DNA from: Brevundimonas sp. UBA2388
GTDB lineage: Bacteria > Pseudomonadota > Alphaproteobacteria > Caulobacterales > Caulobacteraceae
Assembly: GCA_002343425.1 (NCBI GenBank)
Contig: DDSO01000091.1
Location: forward strand, 1 to 25,757
Direction of reading: 5' to 3'
DNA: 25,757 bases
The position numbers and the translations under genes were made by a program. The notes under the pieces were generated by a model. The model did no database searches. It was not told the origin of the DNA and saw only the letters and a list, made by a program, of their open reading frames with translations. Below, one piece after another: positions 16,114 through 23,186 of this stretch (position 1 is the stretch's first letter; every line of letters begins with the position of its first letter).

Positions 16114-17811
16114 TCAGGCCAGTTTGAGTTCCATGGCGCCGCCGATCCACTCGATGCGCGAGCGGCGGTGCGCCTCGGCGGCGGCGGCGGAGTCACCGAG
16201 GGCCGCTTCGGCCTCGGCGAGGACGAAATAGCTGTAGGGGTCGTTCGGCCAGTCCTCGATCAGCTCAAGCACCTTGGCCCGCGCGCCGGCGGCGTCGCCT
16301 TTCAACAGCAGGGCGGCGGCCAGACTGCGCCGCGTCGGATACCAGATGATGGGCGGATCGCCGCCCTCCTCGCCCTGTCCCTGGATTGCCGCGGCGCGGG
16401 CGAAGGCGGCGATGGCCGCATCGGCGTCGCCCGCGAGCATCGCCGCGCGCCCTTCGAGCACGCGCTGGGAGACCTCTGTGAACTCGTTGCGCATCTCGCC
16501 GTTGTCGCCGGCGGCGAAGCCGGTCTGCGAGCGGATAGCGGCGATGGCTGCAGCCTCGGCCCGCACCGCCGCGGCGTTCCCGGCGCGCGCCGCCGCCTCA
16601 CCGCGGGCGAACCGCCAGCTGACCCGCAGCATGGGATGGGTTTCGGGCGGTTCGGTTAGGCCCGCGACCTGTTCCGTAGAACCGTAGCGGCCGAAGAGGG
16701 CGTAGGCGTTGTTGGCCATGGCTTGCCGCCACATGTTGTCGGCGGGGATGTCCGGATAGGTGGCCAGGAACCAGTCGGCGAGCTTCAGCCCTTCTTCGGC
16801 CCCGCCGGCCATCAGGGCGCCCCCCATGCCGAAATGGATGTTGTGGGCATGCAGGGCCATGCCGGGCACCCCGCCGGGCGGCCGCGCAAGGCTGTCATAC
16901 TTCAGGTCCAGCGCCACGGCGTTGACGTTGGACATCATGGCGTCCCGGTAGCGGCCGACGCGATAGAAGGTGTGCGAGGGCATGTGCACCAGATGGCTGG
17001 CCCCCGGCGCCAGCGCCGCCAGCCGTTCGCCGTAGGGAATGGCCTTGTGCGGATCGTCCGACCATTCGGTCAGGTGGATATAGAGGTGGATGGCCCCCGG
17101 ATCGTCCGGCGCCATGGCCAGAGCCTGTTCCAGGATTCCCATGGCGCGGGTGATGCCCGGATCCTTGGCCTTGCCGTCGTCGTCCCACCATTCGTCTGCC
17201 TTGAGCATCCAGGCGTCGGCAGTGATGGCCGCGACGGTGATGTCCGACGGATTACGGCGGGCGATTCGGTCCATGGCCGAAGCAAAGCGGCGGTCCCGCG
17301 ATCCCTTTAGGCCCGAATAGCGCTGGACCAGGGCGTCGATCATCTGGCGCTGCATGGGGGTCGCGCGGCGCGCCAGCCGGCGGGCTTCGCGCGCGGCCGT
17401 CAGAGCGGCGGCCTGGCTGGCGTCGTCATTGCCGCCGCCGTTCAGATTGGGGCCGAGCGCCCAGGCCTCGCCCCAGGCGCACATGCCGCACGTCGGGTCG
17501 AGCAGGCGCGCCTTGCGGAAGGCCCGCACCGATTCCTTGTGTTCGAAGGCCCAGCGCAGCCGGACGCCGTGGTTGAACCAGGCCTGGGCCTCGGGGACGG
17601 CCGTGTCGATGGCGAAGCCGCCGGTTCCGAAGCCCTCGACCATGACCATATCCGCCACGGGTGTGCCGGCATTGGCCGAGACAGCGGGACCGCAGACCTG
17701 GGGCCGTTCGATCCGATCGAGCATCGCGCGCTCGGCTGTGGCGTCCGCGACCGCAGCGGGACCAATCAACGAGACAGTCAGGGCGACGCCGGCCATCAGG
17801 ATGGTGCGCAT
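16114..17811 (-). CDS. exported tetratricopeptide-repeat protein with His/Cys-rich motifs
   Basis: This 565-residue protein has a signal peptide (about 1-23, ending AAVADA) and helical TPR-like repeats for most of its length. The ATG at 17811 is chosen because GGGGAGG lies eight bases upstream and the signal then begins MRTILMAGVAL. It resembles a widespread but uncharacterised bacterial TPR family with recurring histidine motifs. Here they are FNHGVRLRWAFEHKES (H81, H91), DPTCGMCAWGEAWALGPN (C108, C111), IHLYIHLTEW (H242, H246, E249), HLVHMPSHTFYRVGRY (H273, H276, H280) and HAHNIHFGMG (H321, H323, H326). Such clustering suggests a bound metal or cofactor, not only scaffold function; this is inference. 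It sits 64 bases after the last of three I78-like genes on the same strand. Function unknown. Confidence 0.85.
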   Translation of the reverse strand: MRTILMAGVALTVSLIGPAAVADATAERAMLDRIERPQVCGPAVSANAGTPVADMVMVEGFGTGGFAIDTAVPEAQAWFNHGVRLRWAFEHKESVRAFRKARLLDPTCGMCAWGEAWALGPNLNGGGNDDASQAAALTAAREARRLARRATPMQRQMIDALVQRYSGLKGSRDRRFASAMDRIARRNPSDITVAAITADAWMLKADEWWDDDGKAKDPGITRAMGILEQALAMAPDDPGAIHLYIHLTEWSDDPHKAIPYGERLAALAPGASHLVHMPSHTFYRVGRYRDAMMSNVNAVALDLKYDSLARPPGGVPGMALHAHNIHFGMGGALMAGGAEEGLKLADWFLATYPDIPADNMWRQAMANNAYALFGRYGSTEQVAGLTEPPETHPMLRVSWRFARGEAAARAGNAAAVRAEAAAIAAIRSQTGFAAGDNGEMRNEFTEVSQRVLEGRAAMLAGDADAAIAAFARAAAIQGQGEEGGDPPIIWYPTRRSLAAALLLKGDAAGARAKVLELIEDWPNDPYSYFVLAEAEAALGDSAAAAEAHRRSRIEWIGGAMELKLA

Positions 17812-17875
17812 GAACGGGGCCTCCCCTGCCCTCGCCGTCACCTTGGCGCGAAAGCGCGGGGTCGCCAAGACCGCT

Positions 17876-18154
17876 TCAGCCGCAGTCCACGCTCTCGACG
17901 ATCCCGGTGGCCTCGTTGAATCGCACGTTCAGACGGTCGGGCCGCAGGTCCTTGGTCGCAGGACAGGTTGTGCAGACGACACGGACATTGGCGCCTTGGG
18001 GAAAGGTCACCGCGCCGACGTGCGCACCGATCAGCGAGCGGGCGGCCGCTGCGTCGCAGCGCTGCGGGATCGGGGTCATGTCCGGCGTTACTTCCACAGG
18101 CGCGCAGGCCGCGAGCGCGAGGCCGGCGGCGGCGATGACCACCCTCATCCGCAT
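17876..18154 (-). CDS. I78-family inhibitor-like lipoprotein (third of three)
   Basis: This 92-residue protein has a lipoprotein signal ending LAAC and a core of about 60 residues like Pfam I78 (elastase-inhibitor-type) proteins: CDAAAARSLIG, then RVVCTTCPATKDLRPDRLNVRF, ending VDCG. Family members usually have a first and a last Cys; this one has two more in CTTC. The start is uncertain: ATG at 18154 overlaps the upstream gene by 10 bases, and ATG at 18148 would form an ATGA overlap. GAGG lies just upstream. It is one of three neighbouring paralogues. Whether it really inhibits a peptidase is unproven. Confidence 0.78.
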   Translation of the reverse strand: MRMRVVIAAAGLALAACAPVEVTPDMTPIPQRCDAAAARSLIGAHVGAVTFPQGANVRVVCTTCPATKDLRPDRLNVRFNEATGIVESVDCG

Positions 18155-18441
18155 TTGACCTCGCGGATCACGCCGGTGGACTCCTCGAACAGGATGTTCA
18201 GGCGATTGGGGCTGTAGTCCATGGTCACCGGGCAGGTGGTGCAGGTCACGCGCCACACCTCACCCGACGGGCGCGCCGGCAGTTCCGAGCGGTTGCGGCC
18301 GACGTAGCGCTCATACTGGTCCGCCTTGCACTGGGTCGGACCGTCTTCGGGCGGCATCGGCGCCGGGTCGCCGGCGTCCACGGGTGCGCATGATAGGACC
18401 AGCAGGGCCGTGGCGGCGAGGGTGAAGGCCTGAAATTTCAT
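18145..18441 (-). CDS. I78-family inhibitor-like lipoprotein (second of three)
   Basis: The 98-residue product begins MKFQAFTLAATALLVLSC, a lipoprotein signal with Cys at 18 and a slightly atypical lipobox (VLSC). After a Pro-rich linker, the I78-like core runs from CKADQYERYVG through RVTCTTCPVTMDYSPNRLNI to EVKCG at the very end. AGGAGA eight bases upstream supports the start. It is 22 bases after the first paralogue and overlaps the third, so the three are probably one transcript. The core is most like the first paralogue in the CTTCPVTxDYSP segment, which fits local duplication. Confidence 0.82.
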   Translation of the reverse strand: MKFQAFTLAATALLVLSCAPVDAGDPAPMPPEDGPTQCKADQYERYVGRNRSELPARPSGEVWRVTCTTCPVTMDYSPNRLNILFEESTGVIREVKCG

Positions 18442-18463
18442 CGGCTCGTCTCCTGGGAGGGGC

Positions 18464-18856
18464 TCAACCGCAGCGGACCTGTTCGACGACTTCGGTCTGC
18501 TCGTTGAAGAAGATGTTCAGGCGGGTCGGCGAATAGTCCTCGGTGACCGGGCATGTCGTGCAGGTGACCCGCCGGTTCACCACATCAACGGGAACGGGGA
18601 TGTCGGTCCTGGGTTTCCCGACCAGCCATTGAAGTTCGCCCGCGCGGCACATGTCGGCCGTGGGGTTCGACGGGCGCGAGCCGGTCGGCTGGTTGATCTG
18701 GGCTTCCTCGATGGTGCGGGGCGCCAGGGCCTCGGAAGCCGGCGCCGCGCAGGCGGCCAGCGCCAGCAAGGCGATCAGGCCGCCTTTTCCCAGCGTCCTT
18801 CCGGAGACTGTTTCCAGTAGGCCAGCGTCGCGCCCGCGTCCCTGAGCGTCTTCCAT
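18464..18856 (-). CDS. I78-family inhibitor-like lipoprotein (first of three), start uncertain
   Basis: The C-terminal core is clearly I78-like and paralogous to the next two genes: CRAGELQWLVG, RVTCTTCPVTEDYSPTRLNI and VEQVRCG. A lipoprotein signal with LAAC precedes it (GGLIALLALAAC). The start is a problem: the ATG at 18856 gives an unusually long basic N-terminus of about 27 residues and overlaps holC by 82 bases. No ATG, GTG or usable TTG lies closer. A CTG near 18793, just after GGAAGG, would give a compact lipoprotein signal, but CTG starts are rare. I list the ATG form. The overlap with holC suggests translational coupling. Confidence 0.72.
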   Translation of the reverse strand: MEDAQGRGRDAGLLETVSGRTLGKGGLIALLALAACAAPASEALAPRTIEEAQINQPTGSRPSNPTADMCRAGELQWLVGKPRTDIPVPVDVVNRRVTCTTCPVTEDYSPTRLNIFFNEQTEVVEQVRCG

Positions 18857-19236
18857 CGAACCCGCGCGCCGCTCAGCGCCGCCTCGTCGCGTCCGTCGAA
18901 GATGATGAAGCATCGTTCGAAGCCTTTCGTGTCGCCCAACTCTGAGCCGTCCACGATGAACAGCGCCTGAGCGGCGTTCGGGTTCTCGTGCGATTCGGTC
19001 AGCAGTATGGGCTGCCGCGCCGCGTCGGGCCCCGACGCCCGGCCATGAGCCAGAAAGCTGTCGTCACGATACGTCCAGAGCCGCTCGTCGATATCGTCGA
19101 GCAGGCGGGCGTCGGCGGCGCGGATCAGCGCCCGCCAACCCCGCTCGCGCGTCTTCTCCATCAGGCCGGGCAGCACCTGTTCCAGGGTCGACCGCTCGAG
19201 GTGGTAGAACCAGATTTCCGGTTTGGCGTCAGACAC
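18775..19236 (-). CDS. holC: DNA polymerase III chi subunit
   Basis: HolC links the replicase clamp loader to single-stranded DNA-binding protein. The 153-residue protein has the family pattern: IWFYHLERSTLEQVLPGLMEKT at the N-terminus (in two parts around residues 8-29), LDDIDERLWTYRDDSFLAHG (46-65), PILLT (77-81) and the C-terminal FDGRDEAALSGARVRWKTL. It starts with GTG at 19236, preceded by AGGTAG. It lies 22 bases after the pepA stop; pepA-holC is a conserved pair in many proteobacteria. Its 3' end overlaps the first I78-like gene. Confidence 0.93.
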   Translation of the reverse strand: MSDAKPEIWFYHLERSTLEQVLPGLMEKTRERGWRALIRAADARLLDDIDERLWTYRDDSFLAHGRASGPDAARQPILLTESHENPNAAQALFIVDGSELGDTKGFERCFIIFDGRDEAALSGARVRWKTLRDAGATLAYWKQSPEGRWEKAA

Positions 19237-19258
19237 CCGGTTCTACCTTTTCAGAGAC

Positions 19259-20734
19259 TTACGACTCGTAGCTGTCAGCCACCATCCGGTCGAGCGTGCG
19301 CACGCCCCAGCCGACGGCGCCGTCCGGGACGGTCGGGTTTCGGCTGTCCTTGACCCATGCGGTCGGGGCGATGTCGATGTGGGCCCAGGGGACGCCATTG
19401 GTGAAGCGCTGCAGGAACAGGGCGGCGGTGATCGAGCCGCCGGCGCGGCCGTTGCCGGTGTTCTTCACATCGGCGATCGGGGTGTCGATGTGGCGCTCAT
19501 AGAAGGCCGGGATCGGCATCCGCCAGGCGTTCTCGCCGACCTTGGGACCCGCGGCCAGGAAGTTGTTCGCCAGTTCGTCGGAGTTGGAAAACACCCCGGC
19601 GTATTCCAGCCCCAGAGCCACGATCATGGCGCCCGTCAGGGTGGCCAGGTCGAGCATGAATTTCGGCTTGAAACGGTCCTGCGTGTACCAGAGGCAGTCG
19701 GCCAGAACTAGGCGGCCTTCGGCGTCGGTGTTCAGGATTTCGACCGACTGGCCGGACAGCGACATGACAACGTCGCCGGGACGCTGGGCGTTTCCATCGG
19801 GCATGTTCTCGACGAGGCCGATGACGCCGATCGCATTGACCTTCGCCTTGCGACCGGCCAGCGCGTGCATCAGGCCGACCACGGCGGCCGAGCCGCCCAT
19901 GTCCCACTTCATCTCTTCCATGCCGTCCGCCGGCTTGATCGAGATGCCGCCGGTGTCGAAGGTCACGCCCTTGCCGACGAAGGCGATGGGCTGTTCGCCC
20001 TTCTTGCCGCCGTTCCACTTCATGATGACGACCTGGCTGTCGCGCACGCTGCCCTGACCGACGGCCAGCAGGGTGCGGAAGCCGAGCTTCTCGAGCTCCT
20101 TCTCGCCGAGGACCTCAACCTCAAGGCCCAGCTTCTCAAGCGCTTTCACGCGCGTCGCATAGGCTTCCGGGTAGAGGACGTTGGCCGGCTCGGCGACGAG
20201 ATCGCGGGCGAACTCGACCGCGGTAGCGACCGCGGCATGGGTCGCCCAGGCGGCTTCGGCGGCCTTTGGATCGGCGGCGACGACCCTGATGGTCTCAATC
20301 GACGGCGTCTTCTCCGGCTTCAGCGTGGTGCGGTATTTGAGGAAGCGGTAGCTCGCGAGACGGGCCGCGAAGGCCGCACGGGCGGCCTGGTCGGCGGTCA
20401 GGTGCGAGGCGTCGAGGGTCAGGGCCGTCGCGCCCGACAGCTTGACCGCGTGATAGGCGGCGCCGGCGGCGGCCTCGAGCGCCAGATCGTCGAATTTGGC
20501 GGGATCGCCCGCGCCGCTGAGCAGGATGGTCGCAGCGTCGACTCCGGCCGGGGCGGCGACGATCAAGGTGCTGTTCGAGCCGCCGGTGAAGCGGCCGGCG
20601 TTCATCGCCTTCATCAGGGCGCCGGAGGTGGCCGTGTCGAGCTGGGGGCCCATGCCGGAGAGGACCCGACCTTCATGGACCAGAACGGCCAGAACCTCAG
20701 CGGCGCCCGCGGACGCGACGAACTCGATCTTCAT
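19259..20734 (-). CDS. pepA: cytosolic leucyl aminopeptidase PepA
   Basis: PepA is an M17 metallo-aminopeptidase; in E. coli it also binds DNA. The 491-residue protein has no signal peptide, so it is cytoplasmic, and has the full catalytic set: FVGKGVTFDTGG (K255, D260), K267, D278 in MKWDMGG, and D337, E339, R341 in the canonical NTDAEGRL. The N-terminal domain (about 1-150) is the divergent macro-like domain, followed by ARDLVAEPANVLYPE. The ATG at 20734 is the natural start. It is divergent from lptF and followed by holC, the same arrangement as in E. coli. It is about the same length as the exported M17 enzyme at 904-2520 but differs in localisation. Confidence 0.97.
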   Translation of the reverse strand: MKIEFVASAGAAEVLAVLVHEGRVLSGMGPQLDTATSGALMKAMNAGRFTGGSNSTLIVAAPAGVDAATILLSGAGDPAKFDDLALEAAAGAAYHAVKLSGATALTLDASHLTADQAARAAFAARLASYRFLKYRTTLKPEKTPSIETIRVVAADPKAAEAAWATHAAVATAVEFARDLVAEPANVLYPEAYATRVKALEKLGLEVEVLGEKELEKLGFRTLLAVGQGSVRDSQVVIMKWNGGKKGEQPIAFVGKGVTFDTGGISIKPADGMEEMKWDMGGSAAVVGLMHALAGRKAKVNAIGVIGLVENMPDGNAQRPGDVVMSLSGQSVEILNTDAEGRLVLADCLWYTQDRFKPKFMLDLATLTGAMIVALGLEYAGVFSNSDELANNFLAAGPKVGENAWRMPIPAFYERHIDTPIADVKNTGNGRAGGSITAALFLQRFTNGVPWAHIDIAPTAWVKDSRNPTVPDGAVGWGVRTLDRMVADSYES

Positions 20735-20868
20735 TTACTGCTCCCGCCGGGCCATACGCCCCGGCTCTGTGTCGATGGGATGAGCGCGCGCGGTTTCACC
20801 GGCGCGTTCGGGTGTGTATTAGATGCTCCCGCTCGCCGCCGCCCGCAACGGGTGATTTCCCGCCTCAT
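20735..20868. promoter_or_regulatory. divergent pepA/lptF promoter region
   Basis: This 134-base gap must hold promoters for the pepA-holC unit (minus) and the lpt unit (plus). The only AT-rich element is around TATTAG (20817-20822), which reads as TCTAATAC on the minus strand, similar to the GCTANAWC -10. Neither direction has a convincing -35 at the right distance. I can place the regulatory region but not exact promoters. Confidence 0.35.
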
Positions 20869-22002
20869 ATGACCCTGATTCAAGGCTATCTTTTCCGGCA
20901 GATCGCCCGCCCCGTCGTGGGCGCGTGCGCCGCGCTGGCCGGAATCGGCATCCTGAGCCAGAGCCTCGACCAGCTCGAAGTCATCGTCGAGCGCGGCCAG
21001 AGCGTCTGGGTCATGGTCAAGCTGACCCTGCTGGCCGTGCCGCAGTTGCTGGCCGTCATCATTCCCATCGGACTTTTCGTGGGCGCCCTGATCGCCCTGA
21101 CGCGGCTGCAGCGCGAACAGGAGCTGACGGCGGTCTTCGCCTCGGGCGTCACCCGCTGGTCGGCCATTCGCCCGGCCGTGAGGATCGCGGCCATCGCGGC
21201 CGTGCTGACCCTGATCATCACGACCGTGGGCCAGCCATGGGCGCAGCGGCAGTCCCGGGCCGAGGCCTTCGCCGTCCGCACCGACCTGGCCGCCCTGCTG
21301 GTCGAGGAGGGTCAGTTCGTCGAGGGACCGAACGGTTTGACGGTCTATGTCCAGCAGATCGAGCAGAACGGCCTGCTCAAGAACCTGTTTGTCTATCTCG
21401 AGGAGGGAGACAGGGTCACGACGTGGGACGCCGCCGAGGCGCGGTTCAGCACGGTCGACGGCCAGCCTCGGCTGTCCCTGATCAACGGATCGTGGCAGCG
21501 ATATTCCTCACGCGGGGTGCTGGAGTATCTGTCCTTCGACCGTCAGGACGTCCTGCTGACCCAGTACACCGAGGTGACGGAGCGGGTTCGCTACAAGCCG
21601 TCGGACCTCTACCTGACGCAGTTGTTCAATCCCTCGCCCGGCGACCTGGAGCGGGTCGGTACGGCTGGCGAGTTGATGGCCGAGGGGCATTCGCGACTGT
21701 CGGCGCCGCTGTATGCGCTCATGGCCATGGCCATGGCGTTGACGGCGATCCTCGGCGGGCCGTTCAGCCGGACCGGCTACAGCATGCGAATCGCCAAGGT
21801 CGCAGGCGCGTTCCTGGTTGTCCGTATCGCCGGCTATGGCGTGGTCTCGGCCAGCGCCTGGAACGGGTGGCTGAACATATTCCAGTATCTGCTGCCGATC
21901 GTGGCGACCGTCATCGCCCTGAGGATGCTGTTCCAGGCGCTGAAGCCCCGCCGGCGTCCGGTCTGGCCCGCCTATGAGCGGCTGAAGGCGCGGTTCGCAT
22001 GA
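20869..22002 (+). CDS. lptF: LPS export permease LptF
   Basis: LptF and LptG form the membrane part of the LptB2FG ABC transporter that extracts lipopolysaccharide from the inner membrane and pushes it through LptC-LptA to LptD. The 377-residue protein begins MTLIQGYLFRQIARP, has three N-terminal membrane segments with the conserved LQREQELTAVFASGVTRW coupling region, a periplasmic beta-jellyroll (about 130-270) and three C-terminal segments (about 285-365). The ATG at 20869 fits the family N-terminus; the frame runs 19 codons further up without support. Its stop overlaps the lptG start (ATGA). Confidence 0.94.
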   Translation: MTLIQGYLFRQIARPVVGACAALAGIGILSQSLDQLEVIVERGQSVWVMVKLTLLAVPQLLAVIIPIGLFVGALIALTRLQREQELTAVFASGVTRWSAIRPAVRIAAIAAVLTLIITTVGQPWAQRQSRAEAFAVRTDLAALLVEEGQFVEGPNGLTVYVQQIEQNGLLKNLFVYLEEGDRVTTWDAAEARFSTVDGQPRLSLINGSWQRYSSRGVLEYLSFDRQDVLLTQYTEVTERVRYKPSDLYLTQLFNPSPGDLERVGTAGELMAEGHSRLSAPLYALMAMAMALTAILGGPFSRTGYSMRIAKVAGAFLVVRIAGYGVVSASAWNGWLNIFQYLLPIVATVIALRMLFQALKPRRRPVWPAYERLKARFA

Positions 22003-23129
22003 TGAGCCGCGCCGCCCTGCCCGTGCCATGGCTGAGACTCGGCCGAATCGAACGCTATGTGCTGGTCCAGCAGGCCCGGTCGCTGGGCATCGCCCTCGGC
22101 GTCATCGCCGCCCTGATCATGCTGATCGACTTCGTGGAAATTTCCCGGGGCGTCGGCTCCGACGTCGATCTGTCCGGCGTACGCATTCTCGGCCTGATGC
22201 TGCTCAAGTCGCCGCAGGTGATCATCCAGCTGCTGCCCTTCGTCTTCCTGTTCGGGACCCTGGCGGCGTTCGTGGGCCTGAACCGCCGCAGCGAGTTGAT
22301 CGCCATGCGGGCGGCGGGCGTTTCGGCCTGGCGGTTCGTCCTGCCGGCGGCGGGCGCAGCCCTGATCTTCGGCGTGGTCACGGTCGCCGCACTCGGTCCC
22401 CTGGCGGCGTCTGCGGACGGTCTCTTCCAGCGAGAGCGCGCGCGCCTGTCGGGCTCCGCCGCCGGGGCCGAGGCCAGCCCGACGGTGTGGATCCGCGAGG
22501 GCGATGATACCCGCCAGATGGTCATCAGGGCCGAGCGTCAGGACCGGTCGAGCGCGCGGCTGCTGGACGTGACCTTCTTCATCTACACCAACGACGCCGA
22601 GGGTATGCGGACGTTCTCCGAGCGGATCGACGCCGACACGGCGTCCCTGTCCAACGGTAGCTGGAGGTTGGTGAATGCGGTCGGGGCGGAGATCGGCCAA
22701 CGCGCCGTGCGCTACGCCACTCTCGACCTGCCTTCCAGCCTGGCCGACGAAGAGGCGTTTGAACGGTTCGCACGTCCCCAGGCGACCTCCTTCTGGTCGC
22801 TGCCGGCCCAGATCGACCGGGTCGAGGCCGCGGGCTTCTCATCGACCGCATACCGTCTCCGGCTGCAGCAGTTGTTGGCCACCCCGCTGATGTTCGCCGC
22901 CATGTCGATTCTGGCCGCGGCCTTCTCGCTGCGGCTGATGCGGCTGGGCGATCTTGCCCGGATGAGCGTGGCGGCGGTGGTGCTGGGGTTCGGCTTCTTC
23001 TTCGTCAATCAGGCGGCGTCCGCCTTCGGCTCGGCGGAGGTGATCCCGCCCTGGCTGGCGGCCTGGCTGCCGCCCTTGCTGACGGCGCTCGCCGCCTTCA
23101 CCTTGCTGTTCTATACCGAAGACGGCTAA
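21999..23129 (+). CDS. lptG: LPS export permease LptG
   Basis: LptG is the partner of LptF in the LptB2FG exporter. The 376-residue protein has the same six-segment layout: RLGRIERYVLVQQARSLGIA at the start, LNRRSELIAMRAAGVSAWRF (about residues 93-112) for ATPase coupling, a periplasmic beta-jellyroll (about 145-265) and a C-terminal membrane half with FAAMSILAAAFSLR and GFGFFFVNQ. It overlaps lptF by four bases, so the two subunits are probably made in equal amounts. The ATPase LptB is not in this window. lptD follows after 57 bases. Confidence 0.94.
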   Translation: MMSRAALPVPWLRLGRIERYVLVQQARSLGIALGVIAALIMLIDFVEISRGVGSDVDLSGVRILGLMLLKSPQVIIQLLPFVFLFGTLAAFVGLNRRSELIAMRAAGVSAWRFVLPAAGAALIFGVVTVAALGPLAASADGLFQRERARLSGSAAGAEASPTVWIREGDDTRQMVIRAERQDRSSARLLDVTFFIYTNDAEGMRTFSERIDADTASLSNGSWRLVNAVGAEIGQRAVRYATLDLPSSLADEEAFERFARPQATSFWSLPAQIDRVEAAGFSSTAYRLRLQQLLATPLMFAAMSILAAAFSLRLMRLGDLARMSVAAVVLGFGFFFVNQAASAFGSAEVIPPWLAAWLPPLLTALAAFTLLFYTEDG

Positions 23130-23171
23130 GCGATCCGCCCTTCCCCCGGCTTGCCGGACCGTCCGTCCACC

Positions 23172-23183
23172 AGAGTGAACTCT
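23172..23183 (+). repeat. short inverted repeats in the lptD leader
   Basis: AGAGT-GA-ACTCT (23172-23183) lies three bases before the lptD ATG, where a Shine-Dalgarno would be expected. A second palindrome, CCGGC-TT-GCCGG (23146-23157), lies 30 bases upstream. Both could form small stem-loops on the lptD mRNA. I cannot tell whether either matters. Confidence 0.35.
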
Positions 23184-23186
23184 TGT

